From assembly GCA_000156155.1 (NCBI GenBank), contig DS995299.1, positions 769,827-833,826 of the forward strand: a stretch of 64,000 nt of DNA. The letters run 5' to 3'. A program made the position numbers and the translations under genes. The notes under the pieces are model-generated. The model was not told where the DNA came from. It was given only the letters and a program-made list of their open reading frames with translations, and did no database searches. The stretch is from a beta proteobacterium KB13 (GTDB lineage Bacteria; Pseudomonadota; Gammaproteobacteria; Burkholderiales; Methylophilaceae). Below, one piece after another: positions 20,564 through 32,178 of this stretch. How positions within the stretch are numbered: position 1 is the stretch's first letter; each line of letters opens with the position of its first letter.

Positions 20564-21845
20564 TATTTTTATTTTTTTTATCTAAATCTTTTAGAAAATT
20601 TAACTTCTCATTAATTTTTATTTCCAACCCACGGTTGACTGGTGAGTAGAATTGTATCGGATCTAGCTCATCAGGGAAATATTTTTCTCCCGCCGCATAT
20701 GCGTGTGGCTCATTGTGAGCATAACGATATTCCTTGCCATAACCAATGTCTTTCATTAATTTTGTTGGTGCATTTCTGAGGTGAATTGGTACATCGTAAT
20801 TATTATGATCACTGACGAATGCCTTAGACATATTATATGCCTGATAGGCAGCATTGCTTTTTGGAGCAGCTGCTAAATATAAAACTGCATTGGTAAGGGC
20901 CAGCTCTCCTTCTGGTGTGCCCAGTCTCTCAAATATCTGATAGGCTTCAAGTGCAATGGTTTGGGCTTTAGGGTCTGCTAAGCCAATATCCTCTATGGCT
21001 ATTCTTATTATTCTTCTGGCAAGGTATAGCGGATCTGCTCCGCCATCGAGCATTCTTTGTAGCCAATAGATTGAAGCATCAGGGTCTGATCCACGCACTG
21101 ATTTATGTAGTGCGGATATTTGATCATAAAATTGTTCACCGCCCTTATCAAAACGTCTATAAGAAGATGACGCAATTTTTTTTATTAAATCAATATCAAC
21201 CTCTATTGGTTTATCTTTGGAGTAAAAATAAACAACCTCAACGAGATTCAGCAATCTTCTTCCATCCCCATTCGCGTATTCAATAATAAACTCTGTGGAG
21301 GGCTCATCAAGCTTAATATTTTCTTGAATGGATAAGGCTTTATTTAATATTGTTTTTAATGCCTCATTAGATAGTGAATTAAGGATATACACTTGGCAAC
21401 GACTTAATAAGGCAGAATTAACTTCAAATGATGGGTTTTCTGTTGTTGCCCCTATAAATGTAAAAAGTCCATTTTCAACATGAGGCAAGAAAGCATCCTG
21501 TTGGCTTTTATTAAATCGATGGACCTCATCAATAAAAAGCATTGTTTTTTTTTGATTCTGATCTTTATTAAAATTGGCTTTATCAACTGCCTCGCGAATA
21601 TCTTTTACGCCCGATAAAACTGCGGACAGAGAAATGAATTCGTAATTAACTGAATTAGCTATTGCATATGCAATAGATGTCTTTCCCACTCCAGGGGGTC
21701 CCCATAAAATAATTGATGGAAGTTTATTAGACGTCACAGCATTTCGTATTGGGCAATCATCCCCTAAGAGGTGATCTTGACCAATTACATCATCAATGAT
21801 TTTTGGTCTTAAAATTTCAGCTAATGGTTGCGATAAGGTATTCAT
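20556..21845 (-). CDS. rarA: Replication-associated recombination protein A (MgsA/RarA AAA+ ATPase)
   Basis: AAA+ ATPase of the clamp-loader type that acts at stalled replication forks. Walker A GPPGVGKT is at residues 49-56, Walker [16 protein letters not shown] follows, and sensor 1 is [12 protein letters not shown]. The C-terminal tetramerisation region has [23 protein letters not shown]. Length 429 aa is close to E. coli (447). It lies 3 bp after lolA and overlaps serS by 8 bp. Confidence 0.96.
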   Translation of the reverse strand: MNTLSQPLAEILRPKIIDDVIGQDHLLGDDCPIRNAVTSNKLPSIILWGPPGVGKTSIAYAIANSVNYEFISLSAVLSGVKDIREAVDKANFNKDQNQKKTMLFIDEVHRFNKSQQDAFLPHVENGLFTFIGATTENPSFEVNSALLSRCQVYILNSLSNEALKTILNKALSIQENIKLDEPSTEFIIEYANGDGRRLLNLVEVVYFYSKDKPIEVDIDLIKKIASSSYRRFDKGGEQFYDQISALHKSVRGSDPDASIYWLQRMLDGGADPLYLARRIIRIAIEDIGLADPKAQTIALEAYQIFERLGTPEGELALTNAVLYLAAAPKSNAAYQAYNMSKAFVSDHNNYDVPIHLRNAPTKLMKDIGYGKEYRYAHNEPHAYAAGEKYFPDELDPIQFYSPVNRGLEIKINEKLNFLKDLDKKNKNND

Positions 21846-21848
21846 ACT

Positions 21849-22457
21849 TTAATTCCTAATCACCTCAACATTGTCTGGAACATTGAAAAGGAATGATGCC
21901 TCATCGATGTTGCGATTTTGTAAGATATTAAGAAAATTTATGATGATCTTATTCTGAAGGCTATCAACGACTCTCATGCCGTGGATTTTATCTTCATTGA
22001 ATGAAATTTCTATGGATTGATAATCGATATCCTTTGATTTTGACTCGCAACGATACCAGATCTCATCCTCGATAAGAATTTTTGTCACCTTAAAATACTC
22101 CTCAATGTTGTTTAAAAAGAAAATATTTGCAGGGTTGTTATTTTTTGATTGACTGAACTTAGACATAATCACTTGAGATAAGTCTGGGTCATAAATGTAG
22201 ACTGTCTCTCCGTCACCAATAATTTGATTTTGATGAGGTGCTTGGTATATCCACTTGAAAAAGTGAGGTTTTTTGAAAACAACCTCACCATTAGCCTCTT
22301 CAATTAATTGGGATTTGTTGTCATACACCGATTGGCTAAATTGTCCGGAAAAAGCTATTGTTTTGTTGAGAAGGCTTGATAACTCATCAGCAGGCGCAGC
22401 CCATAGTAAATTAATATTTAAATAAAAAAGAAGCATGCATGTAACGGATCTTATCAC
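21849..22457 (-). CDS. lolA: Outer-membrane lipoprotein carrier LolA
   Basis: Periplasmic chaperone that carries lipoproteins from LolCDE to the outer-membrane receptor LolB. The 202-aa protein starts with a signal peptide of about 20 residues ending LLWA|AP. The core matches the LolA fold ([42 protein letters not shown]). The start overlaps the ftsK stop by 4 bp (ATGA). The ftsK-lolA-rarA-serS order supports the call. Confidence 0.93.
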   Translation of the reverse strand: MIRSVTCMLLFYLNINLLWAAPADELSSLLNKTIAFSGQFSQSVYDNKSQLIEEANGEVVFKKPHFFKWIYQAPHQNQIIGDGETVYIYDPDLSQVIMSKFSQSKNNNPANIFFLNNIEEYFKVTKILIEDEIWYRCESKSKDIDYQSIEISFNEDKIHGMRVVDSLQNKIIINFLNILQNRNIDEASFLFNVPDNVEVIRN

Positions 22458-24757
22458 TCTTGATTTGGCTGGATAACCTCTCGGTTTCCATTGCTTTGCA
22501 TTGGTGAAACAAGTCCGGCTTTTTCCATGTCTTCGATTATTCGTGCCGCACGATTATAGCCGATACGTAAATTTCTTTGCACGTATGAGATTGAAGGTTT
22601 TTTTGATTCAATAACCAATTGAACTGCTTGATCGTATAGTGGATCTTTTTCTCCATTTACATCGCCTGACGAGCCTGAAGTAAACTCTACGGACTCTTGT
22701 GAGTTAATCACCTCCTCCACGTAGTTAGGCTTGCCTTGTTGTTTGAGAAAACTTACCACTTTGTGAACTTCTTGATCTGAAACAAATGCTCCATGAACTC
22801 TTGAGGGGTAACCTGATCCAGCTGGCAGATAAAGCATATCTCCCTGCCCTAAAAGATTTTCTGCTCCCATTTGATCCAAAATCGTTCTCGAATCTACACG
22901 GCTCGATACTTGAAATGCAACCCTTACAGGAACGTTGGCTTTGATTAATCCTGTAATTACGTCAACAGAAGGTCTTTGGGTGGCCAACACCAGATGAATG
23001 CCGGCAGCCCTAGCTTTCTGGGCTATTCTGGCAATTAACTCTTCTGCCTTTTTACCGACAACCATCATTAAATCTGCAAGCTCGTCGATCACAATCACTA
23101 TTAATGGCATGGATTCAAGAACCTCTGGATTTTCAGGATCGGTGGAAAAAGGATTGGTCAGTGGGGACCCGGAATCTGAAGCTTGTTTTAACTTTTCGTT
23201 AAACCCTGAAATATTTCTTACACCGAATTCTGCCATTAACCTGTATCGTCGATCCATTTCTTTGACCGACCAGTTTAGTGCATGACCGGCCTCTCTCATA
23301 TCTGTTACTACAGGGGTGAGGAGATGAGGTATATCCTGATAAACAGATAGCTCCAACATTTTTGGGTCAATCATGATTAATTTCACTTCATTTGCTTTGG
23401 CTTTATACAAAAAGCTCAGTATCAAAGCGTTAATGGCAACCGACTTACCAGACCCTGTTGTACCGGCTATTAAAACGTGTGGCATTTTGCCTAGATCAGC
23501 AACCACAGGCTTTCCTGAAATATCTTTCCCCAACGCTATGGTCGTCAGCGATGCAGTGTCTGCAAACGTTTTCGAACTCATAATTTCTGAAAGATAAACA
23601 ATCTGTCTTTTATTGTTAGGAATCTCAAGGCCCATGTATGTTTTTCCGGGAATGGTTTCAACCACCCTCACACTAGTCACAGATAATGATCTAGCCAGAT
23701 CTTTTGAGAGGTTTGTCACCTGGCTGCCTTTCACTCCCGCAGAAGGTTCAATCTCGTAGCGAGTAATCACAGGGCCAGGTTGCGCTGAAATAACTTTTGC
23801 CTCGATTCCAAAATCTAATAATTTCTTTTCAATTAAACGTGAAATGAATTCTATTGTTTCAGGTGACTGCTGATCGACTTCTTTAGGTGGTTGATCAAGT
23901 AGATGTAAAGGAGGTAAATCTCCATCTGAGCTTAATTCATCAAAAAGAGTGGTTTGTTTTTCTTTTTTAACTCTGGTGCTTTCTTTAATATCATTCTTTG
24001 GTATTAATATTTCAACAGGCTTGCGATCCTCAAGTTTTTTTCTTTCATTTTCAACATACTCAATTCTTTGTTGCTCAAATTTTTTTCCGGCTCTTCTGTC
24101 AAAAAAATCATTTACCTTGATAGAAATTTTATTTATCAGTTGCAAGCATATCTCACCAATTTTTTCACTTATAGTTAACCATGACCAACCAGTAAAAAGA
24201 CTTAGTCCCGATGCAAGACTGATCACTAAAAGTAGAAGTGATCCTATGTAACCGATAATTCCTCTGAGTAATGAATCAATTGATGAACCAGCCAAGCCAC
24301 CCTGCAAAGAAGCATAGGATGCTTGAAGGTTGATCACATGGCCGGCCTCTAGAGCTGAGGATGATAAGAGAAAAATAGCAAACCCAAGATAGTTAATCCA
24401 CAATACCCTTCTAGAATTTTCGGTATCTTCAATCCTCTTATAAATTAAATTTATTGAATAAAAAAGCAAAAAAACAAACCACCACGATGATAAACCAAAG
24501 AGATAAATCAATATGTCAGATAAGTATGCGCCAAAAGCACCGCCAAGATTAAAAATTTGGTCTTGAGACTGTGTTGTGTGTGACCAAGATGGATCTAATG
24601 GATTGTATGTAGCTAAAGCAATAATTAAATAAATTCCACTAAATAAGAGAAGTAAAAAAACAATTTCTCTTAGTGCACGATCAATCGTTTTTTTTTCAAG
24701 CAAGGCTTGATTTAATAAATCATTAGACTTTTTTTTATTTTTTTTATTTAAAAACAA
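22454..24757 (-). CDS. ftsK: DNA translocase FtsK
   Basis: Pumps chromosome termini across the division septum and activates XerCD at dif. At 767 aa it is the short-linker form. Four membrane segments lie at about residues 32-52, 79-105, 117-140 and 161-190. A charged linker follows, then the motor domain with Walker A GTTGSGKS (K438) and [14 protein letters not shown]. The C-terminal winged-helix gamma domain ([29 protein letters not shown]) reads KOPS sites. First gene of its operon, divergent from trxB across 132 bp. Confidence 0.98.
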   Translation of the reverse strand: MFLNKKNKKKSNDLLNQALLEKKTIDRALREIVFLLLLFSGIYLIIALATYNPLDPSWSHTTQSQDQIFNLGGAFGAYLSDILIYLFGLSSWWFVFLLFYSINLIYKRIEDTENSRRVLWINYLGFAIFLLSSSALEAGHVINLQASYASLQGGLAGSSIDSLLRGIIGYIGSLLLLVISLASGLSLFTGWSWLTISEKIGEICLQLINKISIKVNDFFDRRAGKKFEQQRIEYVENERKKLEDRKPVEILIPKNDIKESTRVKKEKQTTLFDELSSDGDLPPLHLLDQPPKEVDQQSPETIEFISRLIEKKLLDFGIEAKVISAQPGPVITRYEIEPSAGVKGSQVTNLSKDLARSLSVTSVRVVETIPGKTYMGLEIPNNKRQIVYLSEIMSSKTFADTASLTTIALGKDISGKPVVADLGKMPHVLIAGTTGSGKSVAINALILSFLYKAKANEVKLIMIDPKMLELSVYQDIPHLLTPVVTDMREAGHALNWSVKEMDRRYRLMAEFGVRNISGFNEKLKQASDSGSPLTNPFSTDPENPEVLESMPLIVIVIDELADLMMVVGKKAEELIARIAQKARAAGIHLVLATQRPSVDVITGLIKANVPVRVAFQVSSRVDSRTILDQMGAENLLGQGDMLYLPAGSGYPSRVHGAFVSDQEVHKVVSFLKQQGKPNYVEEVINSQESVEFTSGSSGDVNGEKDPLYDQAVQLVIESKKPSISYVQRNLRIGYNRAARIIEDMEKAGLVSPMQSNGNREVIQPNQE

Positions 24758-24799
24758 TTTAATTATTCTGGGGTTTGTTTAAAAAATTATATCAGCTAG

Positions 24800-26331
<1,532 letters not shown>

Positions 26332-26351
<20 letters not shown>

Positions 26352-26826
26352 TTTTAATAAGACAAACAACTTCAACTGCAATACCCTCTCCTCTTCCAAT
26401 TGCACCCAATTTTTCCATTGTCTTTGCTTTAATATTTATATCATCAACAGAACACATCAAATCAGAGGAGATGTTTACTTTCATCTGATTAGAAAACTTC
26501 AGAATCTTTGGAGCCTCACATATGATTGTTGCATCGATGTTTGATACTGTATATTTCAATTCCTCCATCTTCTTATAAACGTCTTGTAACAAGATTCTTG
26601 AGTTTATGTCTTTATACTTTTGATCATTGTCAGGAAATAGTTGCCCTATATCTCCTAGACCCATAGCTCCGATAAGTGCGTCGCATATTGCATGGAGAAG
26701 GGCATCTGCATCAGAGTGACCCTGCAAACCCTTATCAAAGGGAATATGAACCCCCCCTATAATGCAAGGGCGCCCCTCAACCAGGGGGTGAATATCAAAG
26801 CCATGTCCAATTTTAAATTTACTCAT
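26332..26826 (-). CDS. ispF: 2-C-methyl-D-erythritol 2,4-cyclodiphosphate synthase
   Basis: MEP isoprenoid pathway enzyme that forms MEcPP with loss of CMP. The metal ligands lie in GHGFDIHP (D11, H13) and in GHSDADALLHAICDALIGA. The AxTxEKLG-type motif appears as AKTMEKLGAIGRGEGIAVE. Length 164 aa is normal. It lies 3 bp after ispD; the two act in the same pathway and are often adjacent or fused in other bacteria. Confidence 0.97.
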
Positions 26827-26829
26827 AAT

Positions 26830-27489
26830 CTAAGCCAAATCTTCCGGGAAGGTGATTTTTTTATTATCGGCAGGGCCTTTGATCACAACCGGCTTAAATC
26901 CTGCATATTCTAAAGCTTGGGATTCGTCAGTTGGGTTACCTGGAAAATTCTCTAATGCTTTAAGTAGGATGTTGTATGGAAACATCTGTGGGGTGTGAGC
27001 TAACCATATTTTATTACGATCAATTGTTGAGGTAATTTGCATGGACCCATTTACTTCCTTAACAGTATCCACACATGGTACAGCCATAATTGACCCATGG
27101 TCTGTTTTTAATGTTTGATCTATATAATTAGACAATTGAGAATTTGTTAAATAAGGTCTTACAGCATCATGCACGATAACCCAGTCCTCCTCCCCTACCT
27201 CATTAGCAATCATCTTCAGAGCATTTTTTACTGTATCTGATCGATTGTCCCCGCCACACAGAATAAACTCAGACTTGGGGCAGAAATTTTTTTTTAATGG
27301 AAGCAATAAATCTAAAACAACTCGATTGACAGCAATGTAAATTTTGTGAATAACTTCGATATCAAAAATACGGTGGGTTTTTTCCAGAATCACTTCACCA
27401 TCGATATGCAGTAACTGCTTTGGTACCGAGGAGCCAAAACGTTGACCTAAGCCTGATGCAGGAATTATGGTGAAGATCTTCATCACCAA
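26830..27489 (-). CDS. ispD: 2-C-methyl-D-erythritol 4-phosphate cytidylyltransferase
   Basis: MEP pathway enzyme that adds CMP to methylerythritol phosphate. The N-terminal nucleotide-binding loop IIPASGLGQRFGSSVPKQ is complete, and WVIVHDAVRPYL and the C-terminal TDESQALEYAG segment are typical. Length 219 aa is near the usual 230. The final reading at the C-terminus is slightly short. The translation begins ATGGTGATGAAG, so two in-frame ATG codons are possible starts. Located just after amt with 14 bp between them. Confidence 0.95.
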   Translation of the reverse strand: MVMKIFTIIPASGLGQRFGSSVPKQLLHIDGEVILEKTHRIFDIEVIHKIYIAVNRVVLDLLLPLKKNFCPKSEFILCGGDNRSDTVKNALKMIANEVGEEDWVIVHDAVRPYLTNSQLSNYIDQTLKTDHGSIMAVPCVDTVKEVNGSMQITSTIDRNKIWLAHTPQMFPYNILLKALENFPGNPTDESQALEYAGFKPVVIKGPADNKKITFPEDLA

Positions 27490-27503
27490 ATTCTAGCATG
27501 AGA

Positions 27504-28700
27504 TTAGCGATCGATATCTGGGGAAGCGGTTATTTTATGAATAGATATATCAGCCCCATTGTACTCAGACTCTTGATCAAGTCTTAAATTACTAACCGAG
27601 TTAATTACTTTGTAAATAATGTATCCAAAAACAAAAGCGAAGCCGACGCCGATTAGAGAGCCTACTAATTGAGCCATAAATGAAACGCCACCAAGCCCAC
27701 CTAACATCTGAAGTCCAAAGATACCGGCAGCTACACCACCCCATAGGCCACATAAGCCATGCAGAGGCCAAACACCAAGCACATCATCAATCTTCCACTT
27801 ATTTTGTGTCATGTTAAAAGTCACAACAAACAATGCACCTGCAATACCGCCCGTTATCAGCGCACCAATTGGGTGGAATAAATCAGAACCTGCACAGACA
27901 GCAACAAGGCCAGCCAAAGGTCCGTTATATAAAAACCCAGGGTCGTTTTTTCCAACCAACAGCGCTGCCAAAGTACCACCCGCCATGGCCATCAGCGAAT
28001 TAACTGCAACCAATCCTGATATACCTTCTAATTCTTGCGCGGACATGACATTAAATCCAAACCATCCCACTGTAAGAATCCATGAACCGAGCGCTAGAAA
28101 AGGTATGCTGGATGGGGGAAAAGCCACTAAAGAGCCATCTTTTTTATATCTTCCGTATCTGGAACCTAGGATCAAAACTGCAGCCAGTGCTAACCAACCA
28201 CCAAAACCATGAACAACGATGGACCCTGCAAAGTCATGAAATTCATAACCAAAGATTGCTTCAAACATGGATTGAATGGAAAAGTTACCGTTCCAGACGA
28301 TTCCTTCAAATGTTGGGTAAATAAAACCAACAATAACGAAAGAAGCGATTAGTTGAGGTTTAAAACAAGCTCTCTCAGCAATACCGCCAGAAATAATTGC
28401 CGGAATAGCGGCAGCAAAAGTAAGTAGAAAGAAAAATTTAACTAATTCATAGGCACTTTTTTCTGAGATAGCGGTAGCGGAGTCAAAGAAATTCAATCCA
28501 TACGCTAAAGAGTAGCCAATAAAAAAATATGCGATCGTTGATATCGCAAAGTCAGCGATAATTTTAGCGAGAGCATTCACCTGATTTTTTTCCCTCACAG
28601 TGCCAACCTCTAAAAAGGCAAATCCTGCATGCATTGCCAACACCATTATCGCGCCTAAAAGCACAAATAACACATTACTTTGATCAACTAAATTTTCCAT
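27504..28700 (-). CDS. amt: Ammonium transporter (Amt/Rh family)
   Basis: Integral membrane ammonium channel of 398 aa with about 11 transmembrane helices and no obvious signal peptide. The twin pore histidines are H164 (IVVHGFGGWLAL) and H314 (WPLHGLCGLWGG). The signature AFLEVGTVREKN near residue 28 is conserved. No glnK/glnB gene lies beside it, which is unusual because amt and glnK are often a pair. A leader of roughly 140 bp separates it from the divergent DUF3301 gene, but I see no clear sigma-54 promoter in it. Confidence 0.96.
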   Translation of the reverse strand: MENLVDQSNVLFVLLGAIMVLAMHAGFAFLEVGTVREKNQVNALAKIIADFAISTIAYFFIGYSLAYGLNFFDSATAISEKSAYELVKFFFLLTFAAAIPAIISGGIAERACFKPQLIASFVIVGFIYPTFEGIVWNGNFSIQSMFEAIFGYEFHDFAGSIVVHGFGGWLALAAVLILGSRYGRYKKDGSLVAFPPSSIPFLALGSWILTVGWFGFNVMSAQELEGISGLVAVNSLMAMAGGTLAALLVGKNDPGFLYNGPLAGLVAVCAGSDLFHPIGALITGGIAGALFVVTFNMTQNKWKIDDVLGVWPLHGLCGLWGGVAAGIFGLQMLGGLGGVSFMAQLVGSLIGVGFAFVFGYIIYKVINSVSNLRLDQESEYNGADISIHKITASPDIDR

Positions 28701-28839
28701 TGCCTATACCTGCAAAAATTATCAAAGGATAAACATTACCTTCTGATAAGATAAAATAAAAACTAAAATATCTTAATACTCTTAAGATGCACAATATTAA
28801 AACATTTAAATTACATTTTTGTAATATTTTGGTGCAATT

Positions 28840-29142
28840 TTGAATACATTATTTTTCATTTTATTAATTTCAGGTCTGATATTTTTTGTTGACAGTTTAG
28901 CGAAACAAGAAAAAGCAAAAAAATATGCCAAAAAACTAGTGTCTGATTTTAACCTTCAGTTCTTGGATGATTCAATATACTGCGGAAAGATATCGATCGT
29001 TCGAGGCAGTAAATATCCTTTTAATATTCAAAGAAAATATCATTTTTATGCCTCACCATTTAATGAAAGAAAGCTTGCCTGTAATTTAGTCATGATCGGT
29101 TCAGATATGACTGATTGGTATATTGAGCCTTACCGTGAGTGA
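28840..29142 (+). CDS. DUF3301 family small membrane protein
   Basis: A 100-aa protein with a TTG start, one N-terminal membrane segment (about 3-17, LFFILLISGLIFFVD), then a soluble domain containing IQRKYHFYASPFNERKLACNLVMIG, the pattern of DUF3301 proteins. Function unknown. It overlaps gluQRS, and in many betaproteobacteria a DUF3301 gene lies near tRNA-related genes. An ATG start is not available nearby. The gene is almost certainly real because of family resemblance and tight packing. Confidence 0.8.
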   Translation: MNTLFFILLISGLIFFVDSLAKQEKAKKYAKKLVSDFNLQFLDDSIYCGKISIVRGSKYPFNIQRKYHFYASPFNERKLACNLVMIGSDMTDWYIEPYRE

Positions 29143-29998
29143 TAATCTCTACATTGGTCGATTTGCTCCCAGCCCTTCAGGCAAGCTTCACATTGGCTCT
29201 TTTTTGAGTGCGATAACTAGTTACATTGATGCAAAACATAACAATGGGTTATGGAAACTAAGAATCGATGACATTGATTCTGAGCGGTCAAAAAAAATTT
29301 ACTCAGAAAACATAATTAAAATTTTAAAAGATTTTCTTTTAGACCCTGATGAGATCTATTATCAGACCGATCATCTGAATGATTATGTAAAATATCTAGA
29401 TCTTATTCCAAAACAAAAAACTTATTTTTGTGAATGTACCAGGAAAATTATTAGCACATTACCTCAACACGATATTGGTGCAATTTATGATAGGCGCTGT
29501 TTAAATAAAAATCTGAACCATGGTGCGTTGAGGATGCAAATGAAAAAAATTAATTTTTCATTTAATGACCTAAACTTAGGTTTAATTGAATTGGATAAAA
29601 CATATGTAAGTGACTTTATAGTTCAAGGGAAAAACCAATTTGCCTATGTCTTTTGTTGCGTCATTGATGATTATTTGCAGGGTGTAAATACCATTATAAG
29701 GGGTTCGGACCTTGTATTTCAAACCTTTCAACAACGCTATCTTCAGGAGCTTTTTTCATTTCCCAAGTTATCCTATCGCCATCATCCCGTACTGTATGAC
29801 GGCGAAAAAAAAATTAGCAAAAGTAATCAGGATGATGAGATCCACCCTGATAACCGCACTGAAATTTTAATCAGGATATTAAAAATACTGAACCAAAAAA
29901 TCGCACCTAATATTAATAGCTACAAATCAATTCTCGAGCATGCGATTGAGAGCTGGGATATTAGAGCCATTCCTAAGACCACAAAGATCAACATTTAA
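29135..29998 (+). CDS. gluQRS: Glutamyl-Q tRNA(Asp) synthetase
   Basis: Truncated GluRS paralogue that glutamylates queuosine at the wobble position of tRNA(Asp). The class I motif GRFAPSPSGKLHIGS begins at residue 8, the zinc-site cysteines are in YFCECTRK and RRCLN, and the KMSKS-like loop is KISKSN. I chose the GTG at 29135 because it leaves the usual short lead before YIGRFAPSPSG; a TTG at 29123 is the longer alternative. No clear Shine-Dalgarno supports either. It overlaps the DUF3301 gene by 8 bp and abuts the receptor gene tail-to-tail with no gap. Confidence 0.94.
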   Translation: MSDNLYIGRFAPSPSGKLHIGSFLSAITSYIDAKHNNGLWKLRIDDIDSERSKKIYSENIIKILKDFLLDPDEIYYQTDHLNDYVKYLDLIPKQKTYFCECTRKIISTLPQHDIGAIYDRRCLNKNLNHGALRMQMKKINFSFNDLNLGLIELDKTYVSDFIVQGKNQFAYVFCCVIDDYLQGVNTIIRGSDLVFQTFQQRYLQELFSFPKLSYRHHPVLYDGEKKISKSNQDDEIHPDNRTEILIRILKILNQKIAPNINSYKSILEHAIESWDIRAIPKTTKINI

Positions 29999-32068
29999 TT
30001 AAAAGTCTCTGATCCAAGTTATTTTCGCATTTAAAGGCATCCCCACCATGATGTTATTCACATTGTGGGCAGATGAGTAATAGGTCTTGTCTAACAAGTT
30101 CTCTAAATTAAATTGCACTCTGGTTCTTTCATCGATTCTGGCATAAGCCGCCGCGTCCATCCTGACCCATCCAGGAATTGTGACGCTGGTGGACCTGGTT
30201 GGCGTGGCCGCATACATTTCCCCTCTTCCGATCATGCCGATTGCAGCAGACCACGTGGAATTAAATTCATACTTATTCCATATTGAAAAATTATGACTGG
30301 CCACATTACCGAGACGCGTTCCCTTGGAGATGGCACTTGAGCCAACACCCTGATCTTTCGTGATTTCCGCGTTGACATAGTTATAACCAGCAAGGACAGA
30401 ATATCGATCTGTTAAATTGCCGTTCAGGGTAAGTTCCAAACCTCTTGATCTTTGACCATCCACAATTATTTTTTTGGTCACGTCATCAGGATCTGTGATT
30501 TGCATCCTTTCACGCTCTAACTGATAAAGGGCAAACGTACCAAACAGCTGCTCATGAAATTGAATTTTTGTCCCCACTTCATAATTCACAAATTTTTCAG
30601 GATCTTGATTAACATTATCGTTACTGATGCCGTCCAACTGGTCCCCATTCCTTGGCTGGTAGGCATTACTGTATGAAACGTAATAAGAGATATTCTCGCT
30701 AGGCTTAAAAATATAGCCGATGCGACTGGATAACATGTTGTCCTTGATGTTAAACTTAGTCGAGTCTTTGACGTTATTAAAGTCCGTCTCGTAATGATCT
30801 TTTCTTAAGCCCATAACAAACTGATGCTGATCGTTAATCTTAATTTGATCTTGAATATAGAGGGACGTATAACGAATGTCTGTTCTTTTATCACGAGCAT
30901 AGGTATTAAAATTCCAACCAGAACTCACTGGGTTGTGAATAGAAACAGTTTGATTGGCAGCGGTAAGTCGATATCTTCTGTTATCCTGGCTACCAACCTC
31001 TAGTCCGGTTAAGAGCGTGTGCTCAAGACCACCCATCTCAAAGTTCCAAGTCACGTCAGTCTGATTGAAAAAATTTTGTCTTTGTGTGTTGTCGTAATAT
31101 CCCTTTAAAGTCAGCGTATCAGATGAGCTCACTGAACTTCCAGCGTACACATTTTGATAATATTTGTCGTAATCGGTGTATCGGGTCGTATTCTTGATCA
31201 TCACATTGTCAGAAAAATAATGTTCGATATTAAAGAATGTTGAGTTCACACTGACCTCGTTGGGGCTTGCGCTAGCTGCGCCATAATATGTGCCACGATT
31301 TCCATTGTATGGTCGCCCATTCTTTGATGGGATGCCTCTGTAACCAATCCTCTGATCATGAAAATATTCCCTACCAAATTTTACGGTTGTTTTATCGTCA
31401 AGCAAGTATGTAAATACAGGGTTAATGCCTTGCTTCTCATAATTGACCCCCTTGATAAACGAATCACCCTTGTCTGCTAAGACATTGAGTCTCACTGCAA
31501 ATCGATCCGTTATCTTTCTATTAATATCTAATGTTGCACGCTTGGAATCAAAACTCCCGAGCTGTAAGGAATAACTATTAAAATCAGTAAATGATGCCTG
31601 CTTACTGACTCGGTTAACAATACCTCCACTTCCACCCTTGCCAAACAATATGCCATTGGCACCCATCAGCACATCAACTCGCTCTATGTTGTATAGGTCT
31701 CTGTAGTACTCTGCATCGTCCTTAACACCGTCAAGAAATAAATCTGCTGTGGTTTTATTTCCTCTGATAATAAAGGCATCACGGTTACCCTCACCTTGAT
31801 CGAGATCAATTCCTGGCGCATAGGTAATCGATTGGCCCAGGCTGGTGGCTTGCTGATCTTTTAGTTGTTCTTGATTAATCACGTTGACTGACTGAGGCAG
31901 ATCAATTAATCTTGTGTTAGTTTTGGTGGCTGACCCTGAATATGAATTTGAATATGTGCTTGCTGGTGCTGTAACATCAATACCTTGCAGACCAAGGTCG
32001 CCGGCAAGCAAGGTTGATGTGGAAAACATTGACATAATTAAAACCTTAATGGGTAAAACTTTGTTCAT
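29999..32068 (-). CDS. TonB-dependent siderophore receptor (catecholate Fiu-like)
   Basis: Outer-membrane receptor of 689 aa for ferric siderophores. It has a signal peptide (residues 1-22, ending LLAG), a TonB-box-like GIDVTAPA, a plug with DLPQSVNVINQEQL, RGNKTTADLFLDGV and ERVDVLMGANGILFGKGG, a 22-strand-type barrel, and a C-terminal Phe. The overall pattern is closest to ferric-catecholate receptors, but the ligand is uncertain. It sits behind two perfect Fur boxes. Its G+C is higher than its neighbours: positions 30121-30240 count 57%, versus 30% at 29521-29580. That suggests acquisition by transfer. No tonB, exbBD or siderophore synthesis gene is in the window. Confidence 0.93.
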   Translation of the reverse strand: MNKVLPIKVLIMSMFSTSTLLAGDLGLQGIDVTAPASTYSNSYSGSATKTNTRLIDLPQSVNVINQEQLKDQQATSLGQSITYAPGIDLDQGEGNRDAFIIRGNKTTADLFLDGVKDDAEYYRDLYNIERVDVLMGANGILFGKGGSGGIVNRVSKQASFTDFNSYSLQLGSFDSKRATLDINRKITDRFAVRLNVLADKGDSFIKGVNYEKQGINPVFTYLLDDKTTVKFGREYFHDQRIGYRGIPSKNGRPYNGNRGTYYGAASASPNEVSVNSTFFNIEHYFSDNVMIKNTTRYTDYDKYYQNVYAGSSVSSSDTLTLKGYYDNTQRQNFFNQTDVTWNFEMGGLEHTLLTGLEVGSQDNRRYRLTAANQTVSIHNPVSSGWNFNTYARDKRTDIRYTSLYIQDQIKINDQHQFVMGLRKDHYETDFNNVKDSTKFNIKDNMLSSRIGYIFKPSENISYYVSYSNAYQPRNGDQLDGISNDNVNQDPEKFVNYEVGTKIQFHEQLFGTFALYQLERERMQITDPDDVTKKIIVDGQRSRGLELTLNGNLTDRYSVLAGYNYVNAEITKDQGVGSSAISKGTRLGNVASHNFSIWNKYEFNSTWSAAIGMIGRGEMYAATPTRSTSVTIPGWVRMDAAAYARIDERTRVQFNLENLLDKTYYSSAHNVNNIMVGMPLNAKITWIRDF

Positions 32069-32095
32069 ATATATATAAATCCTAAAATAATTCTA

Positions 32096-32114
32096 AATGA
32101 GAATGATTCTCATT
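32096..32114. promoter_or_regulatory. Fur box 1 (perfect 19-bp palindrome)
   Basis: AATGAGAATGATTCTCATT is a perfect 9-1-9 inverted repeat of the Fur type. It overlaps the predicted -10 and start-point region of the receptor promoter, the classic place for Fur repression under iron-replete conditions. Confidence 0.85.
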
Positions 32115-32140
32115 CTAAATGAGAATGATTCTCATTACAA
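32112..32140 (-). promoter_or_regulatory. Candidate sigma-70 promoter of the siderophore receptor
   Basis: Read on the minus strand, TTGTAA (32140-32135) and TAGAAT (32117-32112) are separated by exactly 17 bp, which is filled by Fur box 2. Fur box 1 covers the -10 edge and start point. The arrangement predicts strong iron-dependent repression. Confidence 0.55.
32118..32136. promoter_or_regulatory. Fur box 2 (perfect 19-bp palindrome)
   Basis: An exact second copy of the 19-bp palindrome, 22 bp centre-to-centre from the first, with CTA between them. Two turns of DNA place both boxes on the same helix face, suited to cooperative binding of Fur dimers. Confidence 0.85.
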
Positions 32141-32163
32141 GTAAATTATTTAATTATTTATCT

Positions 32164-32172
32164 TGTTATAAT
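32164..32172 (+). promoter_or_regulatory. Extended -10 element adjacent to hslO start
   Basis: TGTTATAAT, a full extended -10 (TGnTATAAT), ends only 6 bases before the hslO ATG at 32179. The predicted transcription start would coincide with the start codon, and no Shine-Dalgarno is present, so hslO may be read from a leaderless mRNA. Confidence 0.42.
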
Positions 32173-32178
32173 CTGACG

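Noticed and set aside
27811-28212. A 133-codon open frame antisense to amt
   Set aside because: It is inside a highly conserved transporter gene and reads as Pro/Asn-rich low-complexity sequence; a shadow of the GC-richer amt codons.
28788-28836. TGCAC...GTGCA with AATATTA/TAATATT arms upstream of amt, resembling NtrC half-sites
   Set aside because: The half-sites are about 40 bp apart, not the 3-5 bp of an NtrC dyad, and no -24/-12 sigma-54 promoter (GG...GC) is present before amt.
32119-32178. Upstream ATG at 32119 as the hslO start
   Set aside because: It lies inside Fur box 2 and adds 20 residues absent from Hsp33 proteins.
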